Made by a program: the position numbers and the translations under genes | NCBI GenBank assembly: GCA_030248195.1 | Contig: JASAND010020864.1 | Coordinates: 1 to 64,000, forward strand | Direction: 5' to 3' | Source: Trissonchulus latispiculum | Lineage: Eukaryota; Nematoda; Enoplea; Enoplida; Ironidae | DNA length: 64,000 nt | Shown here: positions 42,716 to 53,635 of the stretch, piece after piece | How positions within the stretch are numbered: the stretch's first letter is position 1 | Layout: every line of letters begins with the position of its first letter | The notes under the pieces: model-generated | What the model was told of the DNA's origin: nothing | What the model saw: only the letters and a program-made list of their open reading frames with translations | Databases searched by the model: none

Positions 42716-43805
42716 CAGGGTTTTTTTGTGCATTTTACTGTGCATATGCACACTTAGTTTTTTCCAAAATGCACACTCGAATTTAAAAATGCACACATAA
42801 ATGCACAGTCAAATTTTGCTTCCGCTAACCACAAAATGCTCTAAAAAATTTCCAAAGTGCTTTAAATTTTAAAAAAAGCTCTAGCTTTTAGCTGGGGGCT
42901 GCCGCCCCCAGACCCCCGCTTTTTCGTACGTACTATTTTTCGGTCAAGGCAACGTCACAACAACCTTTCTTTGTTTTATTCTTCCTCACTAAAGCCACTA
43001 ATTATTGAAATATTTCTGCTTTAAATTGTTAGGTATATAATTTATACTAGTGTGCATTCCTTCATCGTCAAAAATAAAAGGCTGGATTAAGCCAATTTTT
43101 CTCAAAGCATTTCTTTACATTTTCTTCCTCTACAACGGTTCGACGTGTGCAATGCTAGCTCTCTTATTGCCGTTTGTTAATCTGTTAAAATGGTAAGAAA
43201 TTGTTCATAAAAATTTCTTGTGTTCAAAATTCCAAAAAATTCCCAACTTCTGGGGAACTCCGCCCAGACCTCCCCGGCGTCGACTTTCAATCTAATTTCT
43301 GCATTATATATATACGTTAGATATATATATTAAATGGTTACCCGCAGAACAGGGCTGAATTACACCAATACGTAATTTCAGCTCGGATTTTATCCTTACT
43401 TTGAAGAAATTCTTGAATTATATAAGTAAATTTGGCAGCAAATTGACAATCCTATGTTGATTTTATGTTATTCAAAATTTTGCGCTTAATAGGTTCACAG
43501 CATTGCAGATGTCAAAACCCGACACCTATGTACGTTAGTTTGTATAGTTCTGCATTTGCCTAAATATCAGTATATATACGTGTGCTAACCAGTTAAGATT
43601 TAAAATCGTCATCAAAACATCAACTAAAGCGTGGATTTCCAGTTGAAGTCAAAAATGCGTAGAACACAAAATTACGGCCAAAAATGTATATTATAGTTCA
43701 AAATAAGCAATTTTGTAAAAATGCACACACTTTTTCCAAAATGCACACTATTTTTTAAAAATGCACAAAAAAATGCACACTTGTCCGCAACCAAAAAAAA
43801 CCCTG
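42716..43805. mobile_element. hAT-like element (inner copy) inserted in a copy of itself, TSD TGCAGATG
   Basis: Begins CAGGGTTTTTTTGTGC and ends AAAACCCTG. TGCAGATG is exactly duplicated at 42708-42715 and 43806-43813. Its own sequence contains the matching uninterrupted site (GCATTGCAGATGTCAAAACC, near 43499-43518), which shows where the outer copy was hit. Confidence 0.93.
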
Positions 43806-43913
43806 TGCAGATGTCAAAACCCGACACCTATATACGTTAATTTGTATAGTTCTGCATTTGCCTAAATATCAGTTGTGCGTGCGCTAACCAGTTAAGATTT
43901 AAAATCGTCATCA

Positions 43914-44097
43914 TACATGCGCAAGGGGTGTACTGAGGTGTACCAGGTACACCCTGATTGCTGAGGGGACCGCGCCGTGCGCAAGCAGCGTCAGGGGGAC
44001 CGCGCAGCGCGAGCGAAGAGAACGCTGTTTATAATGTTAGACTTGCGCAATTTAGCATAAATTGCTCAGAAAAACAAGTCATAATTAACGAATATTA
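43914..44097. mobile_element. 184-bp insertion with 5-bp duplication CATCA
   Basis: Comparison with the uninterrupted inner copy near 43610-43622 shows 184 extra bases here, flanked by CATCA (43909-43913, 44098-44102). The insertion holds a GGTGTACCAGGTACACC palindrome and two GGGGGACCGCGC-like words but no TIR. Class unknown. Confidence 0.75.
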
Positions 44098-44383
44098 CAT
44101 CAAAACATCAACTAAAGCGTGGGATTCCAGTTGAAGTCAAAAATGCGTAGAACACAAAATTACGGCCAAAAATGTACGTTATAGTTCAAAATAAGCAATT
44201 TTTTAAAAATGCACACATTTTTTCCAAAATGCACACTATTTTTTAAAAATGCACAAAAATGCACACTTGTCCGCAACCAAAAAAACCCTGACTGAATGTA
44301 TAAGTTTGCACGCCTGCCGATCTCTGTGAGTTTGGATCTGACATTGTTGAATAAAGGGTTGAATGTAGCTCTGACTCCAACCT

Positions 44384-46030
44384 TGTTGTTGTTGTTGTTG
44401 TTGTTGCTTCCGGCCACCTGACGCGTCAATCGGCCCGGACCGCCTCCCGCGGAGGCAGGAGTCGGCCGCAGCCCCAAAGATAGGCAATCACCGCTCTAGG
44501 GTTTTCCCAAAGGACTTCCAGGGAGGGGTTAGTACCAATGTGGAGAAGCCGGGGAAGGTCCCCCTGCGGGCACTCTAAGATTGCGTGTCTCAGAGAGTCC
44601 TCCGTGCCCGGGCAGTGGGAACAGAAGGGGTCATTTCTTGCACCTATCCTGTGCAAGAACCAATTTAGCAGAGGGGAAAACCCTCCGACCCGCAATTGGG
44701 ATAGGATGGAGCGCTCGGCACGGCCCAGGCCAAGCTCCCTGGAGGGAGTGGACCTGGGGATGGCGGGAAGACCAATTCTGTCTGAGAGGAGACTGGCCTC
44801 CCAGGACGCTGAGAGTTCCCTTGAAAGGTGGGATTTTGCAGCACGAAAGTCTACGGGGACAGTTGTTTGGTCGAGAGTGGTTCCAATGTTCGCCAGATAG
44901 TCAGCTTTGTCGTTACCCGACTCCAACCTTCAGAAGCATGGTTAGTGACTGGGAGTCAGTGTAGATTGCAATGGTTTGGTCCTTCCAGAAGTCTTCTCCT
45001 CTGTCGGATATCCAGTCTAGTGCCTTGCTTTCCTCAAAGCTGCGTCGTCTGATCTTACAGTTTCTGCCAGCAGATCGGGATATATGGTTACCGGAATAGA
45101 TCGACTTTGTGGATGGAGCTGTGAATCGCAGAGTGGCTTTCTAGGAAGTTGGGCCAGTCCGGTGGTCTCCGCCATCAGTGCCGCCTTCCTTCCTCCAAGA
45201 TGGTTGACTCTGCATGTTTCGCTCAGCCGCCAGCGGCTGCCAGAGCCTGGATCTTGGGTTGTTGGGAGGTAACCGGGCAGACTTTTCGTAGGCTGCTGCA
45301 GTAAGTTCATTGGCTCTGAGGCTAAACGGGATCAGCCTCCATTTGAATGGCTTCGACAGGAGCAGCTCGATAGCAACCAGAAATCATTCGTGCTGCCTGA
45401 TTTTGGATGTTTTCGACGGAAAGCTGATGGGTTCTAGAGGCACATGGCGTCCAACCTGAGGCGCAGTATTCCAAGGTCGACCGGATATAGGACAAATAGA
45501 CCAGCCGGAGATCTTCTTTAGCACAACCCCAATTTGTGCCGGCAAGGCGAGACATTGCCAGCAGCCGTGGCCAAGCTTCAAGGAGTTGACGTGGGGTCCA
45601 AAATTCAGCAGTCTGTCGAACTTTACTCCCAGAAAAGTGGGAGTTGGATTGAAGGGCAGATCGTGGCCGCTGAGCCGAAGGTTCAATCGCTCACTCGCTT
45701 CCTTGTTGTATATATGTGCTGAAGCTAGTATACTTGGACTTGCTCACGTTGATTCCCAGTTTCCACTTCTTGGACCATCGATCTATAGCATCAAGAGCTT
45801 CTTGAAGCTTAGCACAGGCCTCCGCAAACTTACTGTCCTGACTCCAAATAGCAAGGTCGTCTGCAAAGAGGCTGATCTCGACTCCCGGGGGGGGGGAGAT
45901 CTTGGGCAATATCGTTGATGAAAATGACGAAAAGAACTGGAGAGAGCCCACTGCCTTGGGGGACTCCTTCCCGCCCGCACTGGTCTCCACCTGCTGATGT
46001 CACTTCCGATCTGGCCATTCTTTCGCTGAG
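44384..46030 (-). pseudogene. 5'-truncated, decayed LINE with RNase H
   Basis: Read on the minus strand: reverse-transcriptase motif FADDLAIW (near 45860), the C-terminal RT region (DLRLVYLSYIRSTLEYC, near 45500), an RNase H domain (IYTDSQS near 44965 and GNDKADYLA near 44910), and a CCHC-like tail (CSHC ... H ... C, near 44610). Several frameshifts separate these. It ends with a (CAA)n tail (44384-44407). RNase H after RT points to the I-like group, distinct from the LINE at 27.7-32 kb. It lies antisense in BUB1B intron 3. Confidence 0.88.
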
Positions 46031-46254
46031 AAGATTTATTTTTTGAAAAATCACTGTTAAAAGGTAATAGAAACTTTGCATTCTTGCTAAATTTGAGTGC
46101 TACTTCCACATTTTGGCTTGGTCATTCTTTCGTCATTCTGCAAACGACGCTATTTTTGACCAAAAAAAAAACCTAGTTGTATACATACACAATATGTTTG
46201 TAGTAGGGATATTTTTTCTTAAATAATGGATTATTTTATTGTAATAACTTATAG

Positions 46255-46475
46255 GCCTATACCAGCAAGTCTATGGGCAAATTGTCAGTGTTTGAAAAGA
46301 TGTTGACCCTTAACCAATGTACCCAACTGGCCGATTTCTACATACTCTATGCCACAGATTTGGAACGTAGCCTGCTGGAGCAGAATTGTCGTGACTTCAC
46401 TCGTGTCAGTAGCATCTTGACGGCGGGAATCACATGTAAAGCTCAACCTTTAGCCAAGCTGTTGAAAGAAAAGCG
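46255..46475 (+). CDS. BUB1B: BUBR1/Mad3-type gene, exon 4
   Basis: 221-bp exon between TTATAG and GCG|GTAGGT, in phase 0, 73 codons plus 2 bases. Reads AYTSKSMGKLSVFEKMLTLN, then QLADFYILYATDLE, and a helix ending SILTAGITCKAQPLAKLLKE. It aligns with the last TPR units of BUBR1, the landmarks being L.QFY..WA and the A..I...GI...A.PL..L series. Compared with vertebrate BUBR1, the loop holding the GIG motif is replaced by CTQ and is about two residues shorter. Intron 3 is 5,209 bp. Confidence 0.9.
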
Positions 46476-46594
46476 GTAGGTGGACGGGGGCTTGGCTTGG
46501 CCTTGGCCCAAGTTGGGGGGAGGTTACCGGATTCTTCTGTTGGAAATTAGGCCACTAATTTTGTAACTTTATGGCTAACAACTGGTTTATTTTT

Positions 46595-46925
46595 AGGGAA
46601 ACATGTATGGGGGGGGGGGGCTTCATGGGGGCCCCCCATCGATGGGGGGGGACCCAAAATGGGGTGGGGCATATTTTGGAAAAAATGTACGAATTTTTGC
46701 GGGTTTTTTATGTAAAAATGTGAAAAAATCGCTAAAAAATGACTAATTTTAAGTGGCTTTTAGGCTAAAATAGTGAAAATTTCGTTAAAAATCCGGCGAA
46801 GCGGGAAAATTTTTTTGAAAATTTGACAAGTTTTGGGGTTATGGGGGGGGAAGGTCGGAATTTATTAGGGGCATTTCATGGGGGGAGGTCGCCGAATGGG
46901 GGGCGCCCCCCCCCCCCCCAGTAAA
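46595..46925. repeat. G-tract repeat, second copy, in BUB1B intron 4
   Basis: Direct relative of 38808-39140 with the same ordered words; ends in a run of C before AGTAAAAATAAG. Confidence 0.65.
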
Positions 46926-47119
46926 AATAAGTCAGAACAATAGCTAAATACCTACGTATGTATTAAAATTTGTTTAAAAGCTTAAATTCGTTAAAATTTG
47001 CTCAATTTTGACACTCCAGAAACAGTTTGAAACCTTTGGTGATATATTCGGTAAAATTACTGGAAAAAAACCGAAAAAACCGGAAAAACTAGTTTTTTTC
47101 CGCAATAATTTTTTTCCGA

Positions 47120-47470
47120 AATATCATTCGAAAGCTCTGGTTGTGTGGATAAAAAGTTGTAATAGGAACCAAAACGTAGGAAAAATGAGTTACGGAGCCT
47201 CAAAGGGGTCAAAAATGGACAAAAACGGTCAAAATTGAAAACTGTCGCATCCGGTCGATACAGATACCATTCGAAAGCTCTCGTTGCGTGGATAAAAATG
47301 GATAATAAGTTGTAATGGGCCAAAGCGTCAAAGTGTACGAAAAATGAGTTACAGAGCCACGAAAGGGTCAAAAATGACCAAAACCGGTCAAAATCGGTCA
47401 AAATCGAACTTTGTCGGATTGGTCTGATAGTGGTATAAGGCTCGAAAGCTCTTGATGAGCTGGGAGTGGG
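47120..47470. repeat. tandem repeat, about 140-bp unit
   Basis: CATTCGAAAGCTCTGGTTG..TGGATAAAAA, AAAATGAGTTACGGAGCC and GGTCAAAAATGGAC recur near 47125, 47265 and, degenerate, 47410. Confidence 0.75.
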
Positions 47471-47584
47471 AACCAGTTATAATAGACATAAAACTAGTAA
47501 CTGCATACTTTTCCAAAAAGTACATAAACTCATTGTATAAAGGGGAAAATGACGGGCGGGAACCACTTGATGCCTTTTGACTTA

Positions 47585-50150
47585 TTGTGTTGCCCACTTT
47601 TCCAAAGGAAGGGCAACACCTTGTTATTGGTCTGTGCTTATTATCCGTCTGTCCCCCCCTAGATCTCGAGATTGGGAAAGGGTACAGGGGTGGTTGATAC
47701 CTTATTTTGAAGCCCTTGACTGGGACATCTCCCGGAAGCAAGATGGTCCCGAAATTCCGGGTTTTGAAAATTCGGATTTTTTCGGATGGTAAGGGGGGAC
47801 GACGATTCAAAAATCCAAAATTTGGTCAAAATTTTTTGTCTCCGATTCGGCTCAAAAGTCGGTCATAGGGTAACTCGACCATGCTGATTTCGAAATTGAA
47901 ATCGAAATTTCAGGAAAATTTACGGATTTCGAGATAATCGACCCGGAAAATTCCGGATTTTGAAAAATTTCTTCAAAAGTGGTTGATATGGTATTCAAAT
48001 GAAAGAGCTCGTCGAGCGGAGTAATTTTTATCATTACCGTATTTTCCGGAAATGCTTCTAGCGAAAGTTATGGCAGTAGATTGGAAAATCCGGAATTTCC
48101 GGAAAAAATCGGATTTTCAAAAAACTCATTGAAGCATGGGCAATATGGTGCTTAATTGAAAGCTCTTTGAGTCCTGGGACAGATTTCCTGAACAGAAACA
48201 GCTTAAAAGGTATCTAGCAAAATCTATACCCCAAAGGAATGTGTTGTGGGCAACACATTCTTGCAGTTGCTAGTTGTGTTGCCCACTTTTCCAAAGGAAA
48301 TGGCAACACCTTGTTATTGGTCTGTGCTTATTGGGTTGTCGCATTTTTTTAAAAAGACAACCCTTTGTTATGGGTAAGTTTCTTTATTTATTATATCGGT
48401 AAACAATCTTGTCCCCCCCTTTTTCTCGAGATTGGCTGGACCGATCGGGCTGAAATTATCAGTACCAGTTGGGGGTGGGGCGAAGTGGTACCGGAAGTGC
48501 GGGTAGCCCGATACTTCTCGGATTCCGGGAATGGCAGCTCCCGGAATTTTTAAAAATGGTAACGTAAAAATTTGTAACGTAACGTGACCAAGGGAAACGT
48601 AAAAATTTTTGTCCCCGATTTTGCTTAAAAGTTGGTCATAGGGTAAGTCGACCACGCTGATTTCGAAACTGAAATCGAAATTTCCGGAAAATTTCCGGAT
48701 TTCGAGATATTCGACCCGGAAAATTTCGGATTTTGAAAAACTTCTCCAACAGTGGTCGATATGGTACTCAAATGAAAGAGCTCACCGAGCTGAACAACTT
48801 TGCTTCTTGTGGCATTTTCCGGAAATGCGTCTAGCGAAAGTTATAGCCGAAAAACTGAAAATCCGGGAATTTACGAAAACCCGGATTTTGGACTAAAAAT
48901 TTTTTGTCTCCGATTTTGCTTAAAAGTTGGTCATGGGGTAACTCGACCACGCTGATTTCGAAACTGGAATCTAATTTTCCAGAAAATTTACGGATTTCGA
49001 GATATTCGGCCCAGAAAATTCCGGATATTGAAAAATTTCCCCAAAAGTGGTCGATATGGTACTCAAATGAAAGAGCTCACCGAGCTGAAGAACTTTGCTT
49101 CTTGCGACATTTTTCGAAAATACGCCTAGCGAAAGTTCCGCCCGAAAAACCGAAAATCCAGGAATTCCCGGAAAATCGGAATTTTTAAAAATTGTCTCAA
49201 AAGTAGTCGATATGGTACTCATTTGAAAGGCCTCAACGAGTAGGAAGAAGGTTGCAATAAAACCAAGTTCTGAAAATGTACCAAAACTGAGTTTTGGCCC
49301 TTTAGATAAGAGGAAAATGGCTGCGACAACCCGTTGATGCCGGTAGGATTTATTGGGTTGCCGCTTTTTCACAAAAAGGCAACCCTTTGTGTTGGGTATG
49401 TCCTTTATTATTATTTCTTGCCGAATGTGTCCCCCCTCTAACTTTTGATTGGCTGGACCGATACGGCTGAATTTTGCAGGGGGAGTTGGGGGTGACCTAA
49501 AGTGCTTCCGGAAGTGCGGGCAGTAAGGTACTTCCCGGATTCCGGGAATGGTGAATCTCGGAATTTTTCAAAATGGTAAGGGGGGACCAAGGGAAACGTA
49601 AAAATTTTTTGTCTCCGATTTCTCTCAAAAGTTGGTCATGGGGTAATTCGACCACGCTGATTTCGAAACTGAAATCGAAATTTCCGGATTTCGAGATATT
49701 CGATCCGGAAAATTCCGGATTTTGAAAACTTTCTCCAAAAGTGGTCGATATGGTACTCAAATGAAAGAGCTCGTCGAGCTGAACAACTTTCCTTGCGACA
49801 TTTTCCGGAAATGCGTCTAGCGAAAGTTATAGCCGAAAAACTGGAAATCCGGGAATTCATGAAAACCCGGATTTTGGACTTAAAAATTTTTTGTCTCCGA
49901 TTTCGCTCAAAAGTTGGTAACTTTTGAGTAAGTGGGCAACTCGACCATGCTGATTTCGAAACTGAAAACGAAATTTCAGGAAAATTTACGGATTTCGAGA
50001 TATGCGCCCCGGAAAATTCCGGATTTGGAAAAATTCCTCAAAAGTGGTCTATATGGTACTCAAATGAAAGAGTTCGTCGAGCTGAACAACTTTCCTTCTT
50101 GCGACATTTTCCGGAAATGCGTCTAGCGAAAGTTATAGCCGAAAGTATTG
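47585..50150. repeat. ~290-bp tandem family in three leader-plus-repeat blocks (BUB1B intron 4)
   Basis: Units of 282-295 bp contain GTCTCCGATTT, GTTGGTCATAGGGTAA, TCGAAATTTCCGGAAAATTT and CATTTTCCGGAAATGCGTCTAG. GTCTCCGATT-type words fall at 47838, 48611, 48906, 49611 and 49893. Two kinds of leader precede the blocks: hairpins built on TTGCCCACTTTTCC..GGGCAACAC (47592, 48276) and on GGGTTGCCGC..GGCAACCC (48337, 49353). The leaders include GGCTGGACCGAT words, which suggests blocks of about 1 kb. Confidence 0.85.
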
Positions 50151-50372
50151 CCGGTTATTGCAATATCGAATGTATATTAAAATCTTTTTAAGTGCTACAT
50201 CTGCAAGACTTGCAAGCTGTTTGTTGCCGCTGCTACATACATGCACACTTATATTCAATGAATAAATAAAATATTAGTTTGTCAGTCATCGTATCAATCA
50301 GCAACAAGTAAGAAGGCAGACAGGCTGGGGTCTGGGGGCGCAGCCCCCAGCAGAAAAGTTTTTGTATAACGT

Positions 50373-50469
50373 GACGCTGACGCTGGGGAGGACCAGGACG
50401 AGACAATTGTTTGGCTTTCTGAAACTGGCGGAGAATAGTAACAAAGGTTAGCGTTAGCGCCCTCATGTA
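50373..50469 (+). pseudogene. partial, frameshifted duplicate of BUB1B exon 5
   Basis: About 97 bp resembling 50756-50856: GACGCTGACGCTG, GAGGACCAGGACGAGAC, AATTGTTTGGCTTT.TGAAACTGG, and continuing 25 bases past the splice donor into intron sequence (GTTAGCGCCCTCAT). It lacks five bases after GACGAGAC, which shifts the frame, and its donor reads GGTTAGCG instead of GGTGAGCG. It has no acceptor-side part. It looks like a local DNA duplication, not a retrocopy. Confidence 0.8.
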
Positions 50470-50703
50470 TCATGTCATCAGTCGACTGGCTCTGTGGATA
50501 GACAGGATTCATGGAGCATAATAATAATATTATTTTGCCGCAGTTTAGTTTCCAAGATCTCAGCGTACGGTCTTCAGTCAGCCTTATGGTAAACCCTCCG
50601 TATTGTAATTTGTTGCCCATCTTGTCATCTTATTCATAGAGAAATCATAAAGAAATGATGAAAAACGCTGCCTACTGTAGTTGTCGTCTTCTTAATGTTT
50701 TAG

Positions 50704-50834
50704 CCTGTTTGAGCTGCGTCAGGCCTCACTGCTAGCAGCAGACGACGCTGACGCTGACGCTGACGCTGAGGAGGACCAGGACGAGACGAAACAATTGTTT
50801 GGCTTTATGAAACTGGCGGAGAATAGTAACAAAG
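50704..50834 (+). CDS. BUB1B: BUBR1/Mad3-type gene, exon 5
   Basis: 131-bp exon between GTTTTAG and AAAG|GTGAGC. The first base completes CGC from exon 4. The following 43 codons read LFELRQASLLAADD, then an Asp-Ala repeat and acidic run (ADADADAEEDQDE), then TKQLFGFMKLAENSNK. It corresponds to the end of the TPR domain of BUBR1 (QF..RVSRQTLLAL followed by an acidic stretch). Ends in phase 1, so further exons must exist (later Cdc20-binding motifs, GLEBS and kinase regions are not seen here). The GACGCT codon repeat is unstable and probably varies between alleles. Confidence 0.85.
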
Positions 50835-50859
50835 GTGAGCGTTAGCGCCCTCATATAGC

Positions 50860-51183
50860 TTCTTGGCTTAGTAGCATGTAGCTAGGCTACGCTGGAAGTT
50901 TGCGAGATCCGCAAGCAGCATTGAAAGTCTGAAATGCTGAAAAAGTTCTCGAGTTCTCGAGTCAAGTTTCGCCAACTTGAGACTTCCTCGAGAAATTTTT
51001 GAAAATCTAAATTTGCAAGTTTTTTCTTCCTCTTTCAATAACTTCTGTAATTGACTCAATGAATTATATACCATAAAATTTTCCGTAAATACTACTTTTA
51101 CATATAATTTTTTATAGAGAAGAGGCTTTTGTCACTGAAAACAGACTATATACTCGAGAACTTGAGAACTCGAGAACTCGAGA
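50860..51183. other. no gene seen in BUB1B intron 5 start
   Basis: CTCGAGTTCTCGAG-type words near 50950-50990 and 51150-51180; otherwise unremarkable. Confidence 0.35.
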
Positions 51184-52475
51184 CGGTTTTTTATCATAGG
51201 GGTCGCTACCGCGAAAAGTGCGTGCTTAAGGTCAAATGACAGTGTAAAACAAGGCTGCGCAGAAGCTGCGCAGATTCCTGGGCAGATTATGCGCAGATTA
51301 TGTGCGCAAAATATTGTACGTGTCGAGTTTAGTATGTGTGCGAAGTTTCATCCCCGTACCACTTTCCGTTAAAAAGTTGCCCCAAAAATCGCTTACGAGA
51401 GTGATGTTTTTTTCCGGTTTCTCTGATTTGATGTCTCATAAGGGGGTTTTGTAGGCGTAATAACTAGAGATCCTAGAGAATAACTAGAGAACCAAATATA
51501 TTCTTGGAGTACGCAACAAAAATAATTAAGTACGTTTCCCGATAAGTACCCGGTAAGTATCATACAATAAGTACGCATTCCCGATAGGCTAGTTTTTATG
51601 CTTCCCGGGGGTAGAAAAAATTTTTGGCTAGGGTCCAAAGTCGGTCAACGCTAAAATGACCCAAAAGTATGCTTAACATTAGCCGTAATAAGTCAGATTG
51701 CGCTATATATGGGGCTAAACTAATTATTTGGCGTAATACTAGACATGTTGGGGTTGTAAAATCTTGAATTCGTTTTCCGATAAGTTGCACCATTTTTGGG
51801 TACTGGCCCGCCAAAGTTGGTGAATTTTGGGTCCGACTTTGAACTTAGTTTTTTCGCTTATTTTTCAAGATAGACTTCTCAAATGCATATAAAGGTTTTC
51901 GGGGACTCCTGAACCGACTCTGAACACGGAACCGACTCCTGGAGGTCCACAGTAGGCTTTACTTGGCCTCTCAAAACTTTGCCTATAGGGGTTTTCTGGT
52001 GCGCCCAGCTCATTCCCGGTCTCCGTTTTGCCGTCCGACCCACCCATCTTGCTGGGCTGGTTCCACTTGACCGTCTGAGGGGTCAGGTCGGAAACCGATT
52101 CCTGGAGGTCCATAGTAGGCTTTACTTGGCCTCTCAAAACTTTGTCTATGGGGGTTTTCTGGTGCGCCCAGCTCATTCCCGGTGTCCGTTTTGCCGTCCG
52201 ACCCACCCATGATTTTGCTGTGCTGGTTCCACTTTGCCGTCTGGAGGGTCCGGTCGGTACCAACTTCCGGGAACATCATATATGACTGTACTTAGCCTTT
52301 CAAAACTTTGTCCATAGGGGTTTTCTGGTGCGCCCAGCTCATTCCCGGTGTCCGTTTTGCCGTCCGACCCACCCATTTTGCTGTGCTGGTTCCACTTAGC
52401 CGTCTGAAGGGTCAGGTCGGCAACTACTTCCTAGATGTCCATCTTAGGCTTTACTCAGCCTCATATATCATGAGG
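51184..52475 (-). repeat. diverged relative of the 1.2-kb inverted arm with internal tandem repeat
   Basis: In the same order as 32702-33405: GGGGTCGC hairpin word, GCTGCGCAGAAGCTGCGCAG, CCGTTAAAAAGTTGC, then TTTTCTGGTGCGCCCAGCTC and CACTTTGCCGTCTGGAGGGTC. Here the last part is expanded into about four copies of ~155 bp (51930-52470), and about 450 bp (51430-51890) are unrelated. It shows the arm belongs to a repeat family. Confidence 0.8.
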
Positions 52476-52534
52476 GTGCGCGGAGCGCCCCTCATAATAT
52501 GAGCTATAAAGGCACTTTGCGGATTTGGGAAACT

Positions 52535-53229
52535 GGTTCAAGCTACTGGAGATAGTTGGAAGGCTGAAATTTTGCATACAACGGGTATTGGGCATGGGGA
52601 ATTCACTGGTGGTGTTACTTTGGTGATCCAACCCATGGCTGGCCAGATCTGGTTCAACTGGTTCAAAGTTGAACCAGTTCCTGGTTCAAGCTACTAGAGA
52701 TAGTTGGAAGGCTGAAATCGTGCATACAAAGGTTATTGGGCATGGGGAATGCACTGGTGGTGTTACTTTGGTGATCCGATCCATGGCTGGCCAGATCTGG
52801 TTCAACTGGTTCAAAGTTGAACCAGTTCCTGGTTCAAGCTACTGGAGATAGCTGGAAGGCTGGTATTTGGCATACAAAGGTTATTGGGCATGGGGAATTC
52901 ACTGGTGGTGTTATTTTGGGGATCCGACCCATGGCTGGCCAGATCTGGTTCAACTGGTTCAAAGTTGAACCAGGTCCTGGTTCAAGCGACTGGAGATAGC
53001 TGGAAGGCTGGTATTTGGCATACAAAGGTTATTGGGCTTGGGGAATTCACTGGTGGTGTTATTTTGGGGATCCGACCCATTGTTGGCCAGATCTGGTTCA
53101 ACTGGTTCAAAGTTGAACCAGTTCCTGGTTCAAGCGACTGGAGATCGCTGGAAGGTTGATATTTGGCATACAAAGGTTATTGGGCATGGGGAATTCACCG
53201 GTGGTGTTATTTTGGGGTTCCGACCCATG
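52535..53229. repeat. 148-bp satellite array 1, left part
   Basis: Unit of 148 bp containing GGTTCAAGCTACTGGAGATA, GGCATGGGGAATTCACTGG and ATGGCTGGCCAGATCTGG. Each unit also carries AACTGGTTCAAAGTTGAACC, a near-perfect palindrome. Nearly five copies, then interrupted by a MITE at 53238. Confidence 0.95.
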
Positions 53230-53237
53230 GCTGGCCG

Positions 53238-53635
53238 CACTAGCGTAGCCAGAAAAAATTTCGGGGGGGGAATGCAAAATTTTTCCGGGGGGTCTGGGGG
53301 GCGGAGCCCCCGAAAAGCTGAGAAATTTTTGTATTTCGTGACCTTCGTGGAATTTTTACAGAGCATTCTTTGAAATTACAATAATATTTAAGGCGCAGTG
53401 CGTGTTCATGCTCCCAAATGATGCAGAAGCTGGTCAAACTACACTAAATAGGGTAATTTGTGCTCATTTTTTAGTGCAAAACACGTATTACAATGGTATA
53501 ATACACATATTTCGCGCCGACGGCGCGAAAACTTTTTGAAAAAGGCGTTTACACACGTGGCAGGAAAAAATTTCTGGGGGGCAACACCATTTCGGGGGGG
53601 AATTCCCCCCATTCCCCCCCCTGGCTACGCGCCTG
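53238..53635. mobile_element. 398-bp hAT-like MITE with exact TSD GCTGGCCG inside the satellite
   Basis: Starts CACTAGCGTAGCCAG and ends CTGGCTACGCGCCTG. GCTGGCCG is duplicated at 53230-53237 and 53636-53643; excising the element restores the satellite unit. Interior: GGGGGGTCTGGGGGGC, a CGCGCCGACGGCGCG hairpin and G/C runs. No coding frame. Confidence 0.93.

Larger units (their letters stand above)
41925..44290. mobile_element. hAT-like element (outer copy), TSD ACTAAATG/ACTGAATG
   Basis: Ends CAGGGTTTTTT and AAAAAACCCTG are inverted copies, with further inner repeats of ATGCACAC words. The flanking 8-mers match at 7 of 8 (41917-41924, 44291-44298). After removing the inner copy (42716-43805 plus one 8-bp duplication) and a 184-bp insertion, about 1,080 bp remain, the length of the inner copy. 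No transposase frame. Confidence 0.9.

Noticed and set aside
41925..43500. 790-bp tandem duplication
   Set aside because: The unit borders coincide with CAGGGTTTTTT ends and exact TGCAGATG duplications, so a self-nested insertion explains it better.
52669..53159. 60-aa proteins repeated every 148 bp
   Set aside because: They are satellite translations, with the same DNA period in every frame.
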